Of a stretch of DNA of 64,000 nt, positions 24,274-32,347 are shown piece by piece. Source of the stretch: Paenibacillus sp. J2TS4 (lineage in GTDB: Bacteria > Bacillota > Bacilli > Paenibacillales > NBRC-103111). Every line of letters begins with the position of its first letter. The stretch's first letter is position 1. The translations under genes were made by a program, and so were the position numbers. The stretch lies in NCBI RefSeq assembly GCF_018403245.1, contig NZ_BOSH01000002.1, positions 248,001-312,000 of the forward strand, in the 5' to 3' direction. The notes beneath the pieces are model-generated. The model made no database searches. It was not told the origin of the DNA and worked only from the letters and a program-made list of their open reading frames with translations.

Positions 24274-26322
24274 GTGAAATCGTGGATTCAAAGGATCGGA
24301 ATAATCGCGCTCGGCTTCATCGTACTCGGGTGGACAGGAGGCTCTCCTGTCTTGGCCGATCCGGCGGAAAGCTATGTGATCGACAAGGAAGGTTATAAGA
24401 TCCCTTCCCCTCTCGGCTATTCGGTAGAACGGGTGCTCATCGGAGATTATCATTATGGAATGCTGAAAAATCCGGAGGATTTGTTCATCGATGCCGCCGA
24501 TCGGTTATACATTGCAGATACGGACAACAACCGGGTGGTAATGATGGATAAGTTCGGCAGCATACTGCGGGTCTTCGGCACGAAAGAAGATGGACTTGAG
24601 CTGATGACACCGAGAGGTGTGTTCGTAGAGAATGACGGGGACATCTATATCGCGGATTCGGGCAATGCCAGAATCGTTCATTTGTCGCCGGAGGGCGAAC
24701 TTGTCGAGCAATTTGTTGCGCCCGAATCAGAGCTGATCGATCCGGACTTTCCATTTATGCCAATGAAGCTCGTCATCGATAAAGGCGGAAACCTGTACGT
24801 GCAAAGCGGCAACGATTACCACGGGCTGATGGTGATCGACGGCACCAATCGCTTCCAAGGGTATATTGCCCCGAACAAGCTGAATTTTAATCTTCGGGAT
24901 TGGATTTTGCGGGAGTTCGCAACGAGAGAACAGAGGGAGGCATTGGGTAAAAAAGTGCCGCCCAATCACCGGAACGTTACGATCGATCCGCTGGAGGGAC
25001 ATCTGTATACGGTGATCGAAAATACGGCTTCAGATGAAATAAAGCAGTTCAACTTCGTCGGCATTAATATGTACCCATCCGCCAGATATGGAGAATACAG
25101 CGGAAAGAACGGTATTTATACTTCAGCCAATCTGGTGGATGCAGCCGTCGATGCCGGCGGTATTCTGAGCGTGGTAGATTCAAACCAGCGGAAGGTTTAC
25201 CAATATGATCAGGAGGGCAATAATCTGCTTGTATTTGGAGGTAGAGGAGCCCAAACAGGCTTCTTCCAGGAGCCGGTCGGCATCGACGTTGATTCCGAAG
25301 GTCTGTTGTATGTGTTGGACCGGGCCCGGGGTGATATTCAAGTCTTTCGCGCTAACCATTTCGCAAGCCTGGTTCAGGAAGGAAGCCGGCTATTTCACGA
25401 AGGCAGATACGAAGAAGCGATGCTGCCCTGGCAGCAGGTGCTGGCGATTCATTCCAATTACAACCTGGCGCACCGGGGAGTAGGAAAGGCGCTCTACAAG
25501 CAGGGAGAATGGAAGGAGGCGATGAAGCATTTCCGTTTGGGAGAGGACAAAGCAAATTATTCCAAAGCCTTTCAGGAGTACCGACACGATCTGATGAGGC
25601 GGCAATTCGGATGGGTCCTGCTTGCAGCGGGCTTAATCGCGGTTGGATTGTACGTCTCTGTTATCCGGCTTGAGCGCTTTGTCAGGAAGGTAAACATCTC
25701 CTCTTCTTGGATACCGTCGTTGGATCATGCCGTGATGGTGCTGTTTGCGCCATCCGAAGCATTCGCTCGTATCCAGAGCCGTCCGCGGTGGACTCCAGCC
25801 ATTGTCCTTATTCTTATGCTTGTTGCTGCCCGTTTTATTGAAATTTACTTTACAAGCTTTCACTTTGCCGGCACGCGTCCGGAATTCGCCAATTTGTGGC
25901 TGGAAACGTCACAAATGGTTGTGCCCTTTGCCGCTTGGGTTGTATCTGCTTGGGCGATTACTTCGATCATGGACGGGGAATCGAAGCTTAAGCAAATCGC
26001 TGTCGCTTCCGCTTATGCAATGATCCCTCTGATTATCGGGATAGTACTGTCCACGCTGCTGAGCGGCATTCTAACCTTGGATGAACAAGCTATTTTCGAA
26101 GGGGTCCGGGTATGCGTATGGATTTGGACAGGATGGATGTTTCTGATTCAGCTCAAAGAGATGAATGATTATTCATTTGCCAAAACAATCTGGGTAATAC
26201 TGGTTACCCTGTTTACTATGCTTGCGTTATTGGTCGCTGCTATTTTGTTCTATGTGCTTTTGAACCATATTTTCAAATTTATTAAGGAATTATTTCTTGA
26301 GATTTACATCCGAAGCCAGTAA
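24274..26322 (+). CDS. NHL beta-propeller/TPR/Yip1-like membrane protein
   Basis: A 682-residue protein of unusual build. An N-terminal signal or anchor (residues 1-28) is followed by NHL-type propeller repeats (about 45-365; examples NPEDLFIDAADRLYIADTDN, TPRGVFVENDGDIYIADSGN, EPVGIDVDSEGLLYVLDRAR). Two TPR-like helices pairs (about 370-440, GRYEEAMLPWQQVLAIH, GEWKEAMKHFRLGE) come next, a membrane helix near 446-465, and a Yip1-like membrane domain (about 485-680) with several helices. The propeller and TPR should lie outside the cell. GTG start 5 bases after GAGGAGGGA. It is set between two permease pairs, so it may be an accessory component of the uptake system. Function unknown. Confidence 0.8.
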   Translation: MKSWIQRIGIIALGFIVLGWTGGSPVLADPAESYVIDKEGYKIPSPLGYSVERVLIGDYHYGMLKNPEDLFIDAADRLYIADTDNNRVVMMDKFGSILRVFGTKEDGLELMTPRGVFVENDGDIYIADSGNARIVHLSPEGELVEQFVAPESELIDPDFPFMPMKLVIDKGGNLYVQSGNDYHGLMVIDGTNRFQGYIAPNKLNFNLRDWILREFATREQREALGKKVPPNHRNVTIDPLEGHLYTVIENTASDEIKQFNFVGINMYPSARYGEYSGKNGIYTSANLVDAAVDAGGILSVVDSNQRKVYQYDQEGNNLLVFGGRGAQTGFFQEPVGIDVDSEGLLYVLDRARGDIQVFRANHFASLVQEGSRLFHEGRYEEAMLPWQQVLAIHSNYNLAHRGVGKALYKQGEWKEAMKHFRLGEDKANYSKAFQEYRHDLMRRQFGWVLLAAGLIAVGLYVSVIRLERFVRKVNISSSWIPSLDHAVMVLFAPSEAFARIQSRPRWTPAIVLILMLVAARFIEIYFTSFHFAGTRPEFANLWLETSQMVVPFAAWVVSAWAITSIMDGESKLKQIAVASAYAMIPLIIGIVLSTLLSGILTLDEQAIFEGVRVCVWIWTGWMFLIQLKEMNDYSFAKTIWVILVTLFTMLALLVAAILFYVLLNHIFKFIKELFLEIYIRSQ

Positions 26323-26349
26323 GACAGCAGGAAAGGAGGGGAAAGCTTG

Positions 26350-28575
26350 ATGCCTCGACGTGTGCTGCGATCAATCTCCTGGGCCTTGGTGCTCGGGCTC
26401 ATGATCTTTTTTATATATGTTCTTGAGAATTATGCGGTCGAACAAGGAGTGATGGGGGAAGGGGCTGGCCAGGCGAACGCCGAATTTCCAAGAGCGATTT
26501 TGGAGAAGTTGAACGATCTTTCCGTCTATGAAAAAGTCGCGGATAACGGGAGATTAGCGCTTTATTTTGAACCGGTTACCTCCTCCATCGCCGTAGAGGA
26601 TAAGGACACGGGAACGGTATGGGCGTCCGCTTCCGATGTTTCCGATGAGGCGGCAGGCGGGAGCCAATTGCTTAAGGACAGCCTGAAATCGCCGTTTAAC
26701 TTCTCCTATGCCGATATTGGCCGTCCCACCCACGAAGTGGTTACTTCGAACCTGATTTCCAGCTTTCCTCATATCGAAAAGGCAGCGGTTACGGACGGAA
26801 TAAGCGTTACTTACCGGTTTGATCAACTCAGCTTACAATTTACGATTCAATTCACTCTGGACGATAACCGGCTCGTCGTCTATGTTCCGGTTTCGGAAAT
26901 TAAGGAGGAAGGAAATTACGCGCTCGTTTCCATCGAACCCGTCCCCAATCTGGCAGCGGGAACAGATCTGGACGAAGGCTATATATTCTACCCGGATGGC
27001 AGCGGGGCGATCTCTTATTTTAAAACGAGCCATCCGCAGTACAGGGAGAGGTATTCAGCCCTTGTATACGGCTCGGAAGATATTTTCGGGAAGAACGGAC
27101 AGCGGGCGGAGAACGCTTATTTGCCAGTGTTCGGTATTCATAAGAACGGACGCGGCTTAGTGGCCTATATTACGGAAGGGGAGTATGAGTCGCGGCTCCA
27201 CTACTCTCCGAGCGGATACCTCGTTAATGTGAACCGGGCTTCCGCGGAATTCCTCTACCGGCGCGAATACTCTGCAGCCATCCGCAGAGGGGAGTCCGCC
27301 AGACGAGTGGAGTCTGAAATAAGGGCCTTCGATCATCGGATGGTCTATCATTTTTTGCCACAAGAGTATTCGGACTATTCAGGTATGGCGGGCGCCTATC
27401 GGGAATATCTTCTCCAGGCAGGGAAGCTGCACAAAATCATAGATGAGGCTCAGACGCTCCCCCTCGCGCTTACTCTGTTTATGGGGATAAAGGAGGAGCG
27501 CGTACTGAAGGACCGGTTCGTGCAGGCGACAAGCTTTGAGCAAGCGGAACACATCATTCAGGAGCTGAATGCAGCCGGAGTGGAAGAGATGAGCGTTATT
27601 ATAAAAGGCTGGATGAGAGGGGGATATGGCGACTATCCGGATCAGGCCTCTGCGGCTGCCGAACTGGGTGGGGTCTCTAAGCTGATAAAGCTTACCCGTT
27701 CGGCCAAAGAGAGTGGAATCGATCTGTTTCTGAATTTCAACAATATGGATGCGAATTCAAAAAATCTTGGTTTCAAGAAAATGACGGCGGTCATGAAGGA
27801 CCCCAGCAAGCTGCCGCTGCAAAATTATTACGGAGATTCGTTGCTGCTGAATGCGGCAACGGCCGCAAGCCGGTTCAGGTCCAGTCAAAAGCAGACATTG
27901 GCCGGCTACGGCGCAGCTGGTATCGATTTTGCAGGGTATGGAGCCGTAGCTCTTGCGGATCACAGTGAATGGAATCCGTCGACGCGCAAAGAAACGGTCG
28001 AGCAATGGCTCTCTATGCTGCAGGAATCGCGTGAGATGAACGGTAAAGCGGCGGTTCAGGGTGGAAATCAATATGTTCTTAATCGGGTCGACCGCATATC
28101 GGATCTTCCGCTTGAGGATTCCAGATACGTGTTCACGGACGAAGCCGTACCTTTTTACCCGATGATTGTTCACGGTTACATTCCATACAGCGGGAATATT
28201 CCGCTCAATATCCATTACGACCAATCGAAGGGGTTATTGAAATGGGTGGAATACGGCAGCATGCCGTTCTATGAATTAACCTGGCATGAGCCGGATGAGC
28301 TTCGTTACACCGAATACCGGAAGCTGTTTAGCTCCGCATTCGAGCAATGGTCGCCTGTGATCGTTGAGCAATACAAAGAGATGAACGAGAGGCTCGGATT
28401 CACCTGGAAGCTCGCGATGACCTCTCATCGCAAGCTGGAGCGGGATGTGTATGAGACGACTTATGAGGACGGGACGAGAGTAATCGTTAATTATGGCTCT
28501 ATTCCTTATGAGGTGGAAGGAACGCAGGTTAAGCCGCTGGATTACGCCGTATTGGTTAAGGAGGTGCGGGAATGA
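26350..28575 (+). CDS. membrane-anchored DUF5696-type protein, glycosidase-like
   Basis: A 741-residue protein with one N-terminal membrane anchor (about residues 8-27, WALVLGLMIFFIYVLENYAV) and a large outside part. The overall plan (beta-sandwich to about 360, then an alpha/beta region 360-640 that looks like a TIM barrel, then a small beta domain) recalls endo-glycosidases of the GH101/GH129 kind; I place it in DUF5696 by its recognisable segments and by its neighbours. GIDFAGYGAVALADHSEWNP and NQYVLNRVDRISDLPLEDSR are the most enzyme-like parts, but no catalytic pair can be assigned with certainty. ATG 26350 is 8 bases after AAAGGAGGGG; TTG 26347 is also possible. The stop overlaps the next ATG. 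Confidence 0.72.
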   Translation: MPRRVLRSISWALVLGLMIFFIYVLENYAVEQGVMGEGAGQANAEFPRAILEKLNDLSVYEKVADNGRLALYFEPVTSSIAVEDKDTGTVWASASDVSDEAAGGSQLLKDSLKSPFNFSYADIGRPTHEVVTSNLISSFPHIEKAAVTDGISVTYRFDQLSLQFTIQFTLDDNRLVVYVPVSEIKEEGNYALVSIEPVPNLAAGTDLDEGYIFYPDGSGAISYFKTSHPQYRERYSALVYGSEDIFGKNGQRAENAYLPVFGIHKNGRGLVAYITEGEYESRLHYSPSGYLVNVNRASAEFLYRREYSAAIRRGESARRVESEIRAFDHRMVYHFLPQEYSDYSGMAGAYREYLLQAGKLHKIIDEAQTLPLALTLFMGIKEERVLKDRFVQATSFEQAEHIIQELNAAGVEEMSVIIKGWMRGGYGDYPDQASAAAELGGVSKLIKLTRSAKESGIDLFLNFNNMDANSKNLGFKKMTAVMKDPSKLPLQNYYGDSLLLNAATAASRFRSSQKQTLAGYGAAGIDFAGYGAVALADHSEWNPSTRKETVEQWLSMLQESREMNGKAAVQGGNQYVLNRVDRISDLPLEDSRYVFTDEAVPFYPMIVHGYIPYSGNIPLNIHYDQSKGLLKWVEYGSMPFYELTWHEPDELRYTEYRKLFSSAFEQWSPVIVEQYKEMNERLGFTWKLAMTSHRKLERDVYETTYEDGTRVIVNYGSIPYEVEGTQVKPLDYAVLVKEVRE

Positions 28576-29468
28576 AGCTCGGTTTGGAAAGAAGAAAGAT
28601 GGTTAGCGGATTTCTCTTTATTTCTCCTTGGTTAGTCGGCTTTATCGCCTTCCTCGTTTTTCCGTTGGTCAAATCCCTGTATATGAGCTTTCGCGAAATC
28701 CATGCGGTGGCCGACATGCAAATGACCTTCGTCGGATGGGACAATTATTCCAAAGCGATCTTGAAGGATACGCAGTTTATCCCGTTTTTTTACAACGCGA
28801 TCCAAGACGCGATTATTGAGATTCCGCTTATTCTCGTGTTTTCTTTCTTCATCGCCACTTTGTTAAATCAGGAGACCGTGGGCCGAATGTTCTTCCGCGG
28901 GGCCTTTTTCCTGCCAGTCATTATCGGATCGGGCTTTGTGATGCAGCAACTGCTCGGTCAAGGCATTGGGGGACTGGATGCGGTGAAGGATCCGACGGAA
29001 ATGATGCGCGAGGGTGTTGCCAACGGGCTGGCGGTTCCCGGGGCTATCGCCATGTACTTGCCTCAAGATTTAGTAGGAACGCTATCTGACATAATGGGAA
29101 GGTTAACGATTATTTTCTGGAAGACGGGCATCCAAATTCTGCTCTTTTTGGCCGGGCTGCAGGGCATCTCGGATTCACTCTACGAATCTGCCAAATGCGA
29201 CGGCGCCACCCCATGGGAAATGTTTTGGAAAATTACGTTCCCGCTAATGACTCCAGTTCTTCTGCTCAACGGCATTTTTACGCTGGTGGACTCGTTCACA
29301 GATATGCGTAACAACGTTATGCGCTATATACAGAGGGTCGCTTTCACCAATATCGAGTTCGGCTATGCCGCGGCGCTGGGATGGATCTATTTTCTGCTCG
29401 TGTTTCTGCTCATCGTGCTGATTTTTGCCTTAACCCGCAAAAGGGTGTTTTACGCCGGCGACCGATGA
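28572..29468 (+). CDS. ABC sugar importer permease (second pair, MalF-like)
   Basis: A 298-residue permease starting inside the stop of the preceding gene (ATGA), with AAGGAGGTG upstream. The EAA loop is YESAKCDGATPWEMFWKITF. A long outside loop around residues 130-175 (GIGGLDAVKDPTEMMREGVA) is larger than in ordinary MalF-like proteins of this size and fits the variant found next to DUF5696 genes. It pairs with the next gene. Confidence 0.91.
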   Translation: MKLGLERRKMVSGFLFISPWLVGFIAFLVFPLVKSLYMSFREIHAVADMQMTFVGWDNYSKAILKDTQFIPFFYNAIQDAIIEIPLILVFSFFIATLLNQETVGRMFFRGAFFLPVIIGSGFVMQQLLGQGIGGLDAVKDPTEMMREGVANGLAVPGAIAMYLPQDLVGTLSDIMGRLTIIFWKTGIQILLFLAGLQGISDSLYESAKCDGATPWEMFWKITFPLMTPVLLLNGIFTLVDSFTDMRNNVMRYIQRVAFTNIEFGYAAALGWIYFLLVFLLIVLIFALTRKRVFYAGDR

Positions 29469-29519
29469 GGCGAATGCCAGCCAGCCGGCTCGCCCCGCAA
29501 GCCATAAGGAGGTTTAAAC

Positions 29520-30458
29520 ATGCAGACTGTTCGCACGAGTGCCCGGGGCCGTAGGATGGCCTTGTCCGTAGAGAGAATTCGCAGGTGGAGAATCGGATAC
29601 CGAATTTACCGATTGTTCATTTACCTGTTTCTAATCGGACTCTCGTTTGTTTTTCTATACCCGTTTCTGTTTATGATCACGACCTCGTTTAAATCACCGG
29701 GAGATCTTGTGGATCCGACGGTGTATTGGCTGCCGAAGCAGTTTAGTCTACAAGGGTATTTCGATGCCTATGCGGCGCTCAATTACTTGCCCTATTTGAA
29801 AAACACAGTCGTGCTCACACTGTTCACCGTCACGGGTCAAATGCTGTCCTGTGCGGTCGTCGGTTACGGCTTCGCCCGCTTCCGTTTCCCGGGAAGAGAA
29901 ATATGGTTTGCTCTCGCCATGTTTACGATGATCGTCCCGCCGCAAACGATTATCGTCCCTATGTTTATTCAATACAAAGAATTAAATTGGATTAATACGA
30001 TTCTGCCGATGGTCGTGCCAAGCTTTTTTGCTAATGGTCTTCGCGGGGCCTTGTTTATTTTCATTTTCCGTCAATTTTTTCGCGGTTTGCCCCATGAGCT
30101 GGAAGATGCGGCCCGCGTAGATGGTTGCGGATCACTGCGAACCTTCATCCGCATCGTCCTGCCTGTGTCTATTCCGCCGCTGCTCGTATCGACCATTCTG
30201 TCGGTAGTATGGCACTGGAACGATTTTTTCGAGCCGGCCATCTTCCTGGTCGACCGCGACAAATTTACGCTTCCGATGATGCTGCCTTTCCTCGGGCAAT
30301 CCTTGAACTCGATGTCGGGCGGCACCGCCAACGCCAACGTAGATCAGGCTACGATCATGGCAGGCTGTATGCTGGTCGTTCTTCCCATCCTGATCCTCTA
30401 TCTCGAAATCCAGAGATACTTTATGAAGAGTATCGAACGCTCGGGAATTGTAGGCTAA
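29520..30458 (+). CDS. ABC sugar importer permease (second pair, MalG-like)
   Basis: A 312-residue permease with AAGGAGG eight bases before the ATG. It has an N-terminal cytoplasmic extension of about 30 residues, then six helices. The EAA loop is LEDAARVDGCGSLRTFIRIV. C-terminus LEIQRYFMKSIERSGIVG is MalG-like. Last gene of the locus; no clear terminator follows. Confidence 0.91.
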   Translation: MQTVRTSARGRRMALSVERIRRWRIGYRIYRLFIYLFLIGLSFVFLYPFLFMITTSFKSPGDLVDPTVYWLPKQFSLQGYFDAYAALNYLPYLKNTVVLTLFTVTGQMLSCAVVGYGFARFRFPGREIWFALAMFTMIVPPQTIIVPMFIQYKELNWINTILPMVVPSFFANGLRGALFIFIFRQFFRGLPHELEDAARVDGCGSLRTFIRIVLPVSIPPLLVSTILSVVWHWNDFFEPAIFLVDRDKFTLPMMLPFLGQSLNSMSGGTANANVDQATIMAGCMLVVLPILILYLEIQRYFMKSIERSGIVG

Positions 30459-30935
30459 GCGGAACAGATAGAAAACTATATTGTCGGCAATATGATTAAC
30501 AGTCCATGGAGTGGAGAAATGTCCTCATCTATAGACAAGAGAGCAGCTAACAAAGCAGTCAAGAATGAATGATAACAATACTTTCCCTTTGTGAAAAAAG
30601 CTGGATATGCTACGCTGGAAGGAACTATTTATAGGAGGCGATGTTTATGGTTAGCAGTGTATATGTCGTTCAGGGGCCAATTAGAGGGGGAACCGCATCC
30701 TTCGCCCTATAAACTGCGTGATCCCCCTCAGAATCTGGAAGGGGTATCCATTTGGACAACCATAAGCAAGTAAATGTGCGGCCGGCGAGAAGCCGCTGTC
30801 AGTCGCAGAGTTTTAACCATGGCGTCGAATCCGTCGACGCCCTTTGGACTGCCGTCCAATCGGTTCAACGTATAGGCTTGGATAAGACAAGACCGGTCTG
30901 TTCAGGAACAAGCCCTGGCATGGAGGGGGCCGGAC
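30459..30935 (+). other. intergenic region with small possible ORF
   Basis: About 480 bases between the transport locus and the methyltransferase gene. TTGTGA (near 30596) and TACGCT 16 bases later may form a promoter. AGGAGG then precedes a 23-codon frame at 30641. Frame-shifted sequence beyond it stays open until 30773 (…HPSPYKLRDPPQNLEG…), so the stretch may be a decayed small gene. Nothing else is recognised. Confidence 0.4.
30641..30712 (+). CDS. possible 23-residue peptide or decayed small gene
   Basis: ATAGGAGGCG leads into ATGTTTATGG; the frame gives MFMVSSVYVVQGPIRGGTAS then FAL and a stop. A second reading frame open from 30591 to 30773 overlaps it. Either could be the original frame. 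No family is recognised. Confidence 0.25.
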   Translation: MFMVSSVYVVQGPIRGGTASFAL

Positions 30936-31928
30936 ATGGAGCTTCCTAGAGAATTACGGCAGGCTATGGAGTCCGAGCTTGCTTCGCGATCCTCCAAGAA
31001 GCTTGCTGCTATTGCGGCAAAGCTCTCCGAACGCTATCGTGCCGGCTTGCCGCCGGGCGGCGGCAAGCTCCTGCAATCGCAAGAGGATGTAGCTGCTTAT
31101 GCAGCGTTCCGGCTTCCGGCAACATATGCTGCGGTGTATGCCGCAGTCGGCCAGGTTCAAGACCGGCTTCCGGGCTGGCATCCGAATACGGTGTTAGATG
31201 TAGGGGCCGGACCCGGTACGGCGATGTGGGCTGCAGCCGCTTTATGGCCGCGGCTGATCAATCGGATTACACTTATTGAACGCGAGGAAGACATGATTGA
31301 CCTTGGCCAACGGTTGGCTGCTCATTCCTCCTTCTCCGCTGTTCAGGAAGCAACTTGGCGGAGGTTCGACCTAAGGGGGAAATGGGCCTTTACTCCGCAT
31401 GATCTGGTGATCGCATCGTATGTACTGGGAGAGATGCCTTCAAGCCATAGCGAGGCCTTCATTCGCAAACTTTGGGAGACAACCTCTCATACTTTAGTGA
31501 TAATCGAGCCGGGCACACCGGCAGGGTTTACCCGTATCCGGCAAGCGCGGGAACAACTGCTGGACTTAGGAGGGCAACTAACGGCTCCTTGTCCTCATGA
31601 CAAGCCGTGTCCAATGTCCGGTCGGGATTGGTGTCATTTTGCTGCGAGAGTATCCCGCTCCCGGCTTCACCGTCAGATCAAAGCGGGCGAGCTGGCCTAC
31701 GAGGATGAGAAATTTTCCTTCATCAGCATGTCCCGAAGCAGCGGTACGCCGATTCAAGGAAGGGTGATCCGTCATCCTCAGGTCCGCACAGGGTTAATTC
31801 GACTCGAACTTTGTACCCCGCAAGGACTTAGGAATACTGTTGTAACCCGGAAGGATCGTGAGCCGTTTCGCAGGGCGCGTAATCTTCGCTGGGGATCGGC
31901 AGTATTGGAGCCGGACGATCAGGAGTAG
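30936..31928 (+). CDS. Rsm22-like small-subunit rRNA methyltransferase-family protein
   Basis: A 330-residue Rossmann-type SAM-dependent methyltransferase. Motif I is VLDVGAGPGT (86-95), followed by ITLIEREEDM and VIASYVLGEM. The C-terminal half has the Cys pattern PCPHDKPCPMSGRDWCHF (Cys219, Cys225, Cys233) typical of Rsm22, where Cys residues hold a metal or Fe-S cluster. Mitochondrial Rsm22 is connected with small ribosomal subunit assembly; the bacterial role is little studied. GGAGGGGGCCGG precedes the ATG. Monocistronic, with a hairpin downstream. Confidence 0.85.
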   Translation: MELPRELRQAMESELASRSSKKLAAIAAKLSERYRAGLPPGGGKLLQSQEDVAAYAAFRLPATYAAVYAAVGQVQDRLPGWHPNTVLDVGAGPGTAMWAAAALWPRLINRITLIEREEDMIDLGQRLAAHSSFSAVQEATWRRFDLRGKWAFTPHDLVIASYVLGEMPSSHSEAFIRKLWETTSHTLVIIEPGTPAGFTRIRQAREQLLDLGGQLTAPCPHDKPCPMSGRDWCHFAARVSRSRLHRQIKAGELAYEDEKFSFISMSRSSGTPIQGRVIRHPQVRTGLIRLELCTPQGLRNTVVTRKDREPFRRARNLRWGSAVLEPDDQE

Positions 31929-32347
31929 TCAGAGTACGAGTTAGAGAGTATCTGCTCATTTAAGCGAAGGTGTGGTCTGCCTGCGCGTGTTCCTGCAGAT
32001 TTAGCAGCATCGTTGCCATAAAGAGTCAGACTCCATTATTCCGATGCTCCATGAAAGAGGCAGTTCCCGTTGCGGGAACTGCCTCTTCTGGGTGTGGTAA
32101 AAACAACCTTTAAACGCAGACGCTCACCATCGAAGGACCTCAATAGGCGATTCTCATGGAACCCCAATCAAACCTAGTCTATACTGGGTTCATGAAAGCA
32201 TGTTACATTTTATATAGTCTATGAAGAGGGGCATGAAGTCCTTGAGCTATGTGCTGGATTAGTGGTACGATGGCGGGAATATCGTTTGCCAAGCAGCTAT
32301 GGACGGAAGTTCTTGCAAGATGAAAAATAAGAAAGAGGGGAAGGCAA
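31929..32347 (+). other. intergenic region upstream of the aminotransferase
   Basis: About 420 bases without a gene. It contains the hairpin at 32055-32087. TTGAGC (32242-32247) and TACGAT (32266-32271), 18 bases apart, could be the aminotransferase promoter, though weak. GAAAGAGGGG precedes the ATG at 32348. Confidence 0.5.
32055..32087. terminator. long hairpin after the Rsm22-like gene
   Basis: A perfect 15-bp stem (AAGAGGCAGTTCCCG / CGGGAACTGCCTCTT) with a TTG loop. There is no proper T-tract after it on the + strand, so it may act by pausing, or as a processing or stability hairpin. Confidence 0.6.
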
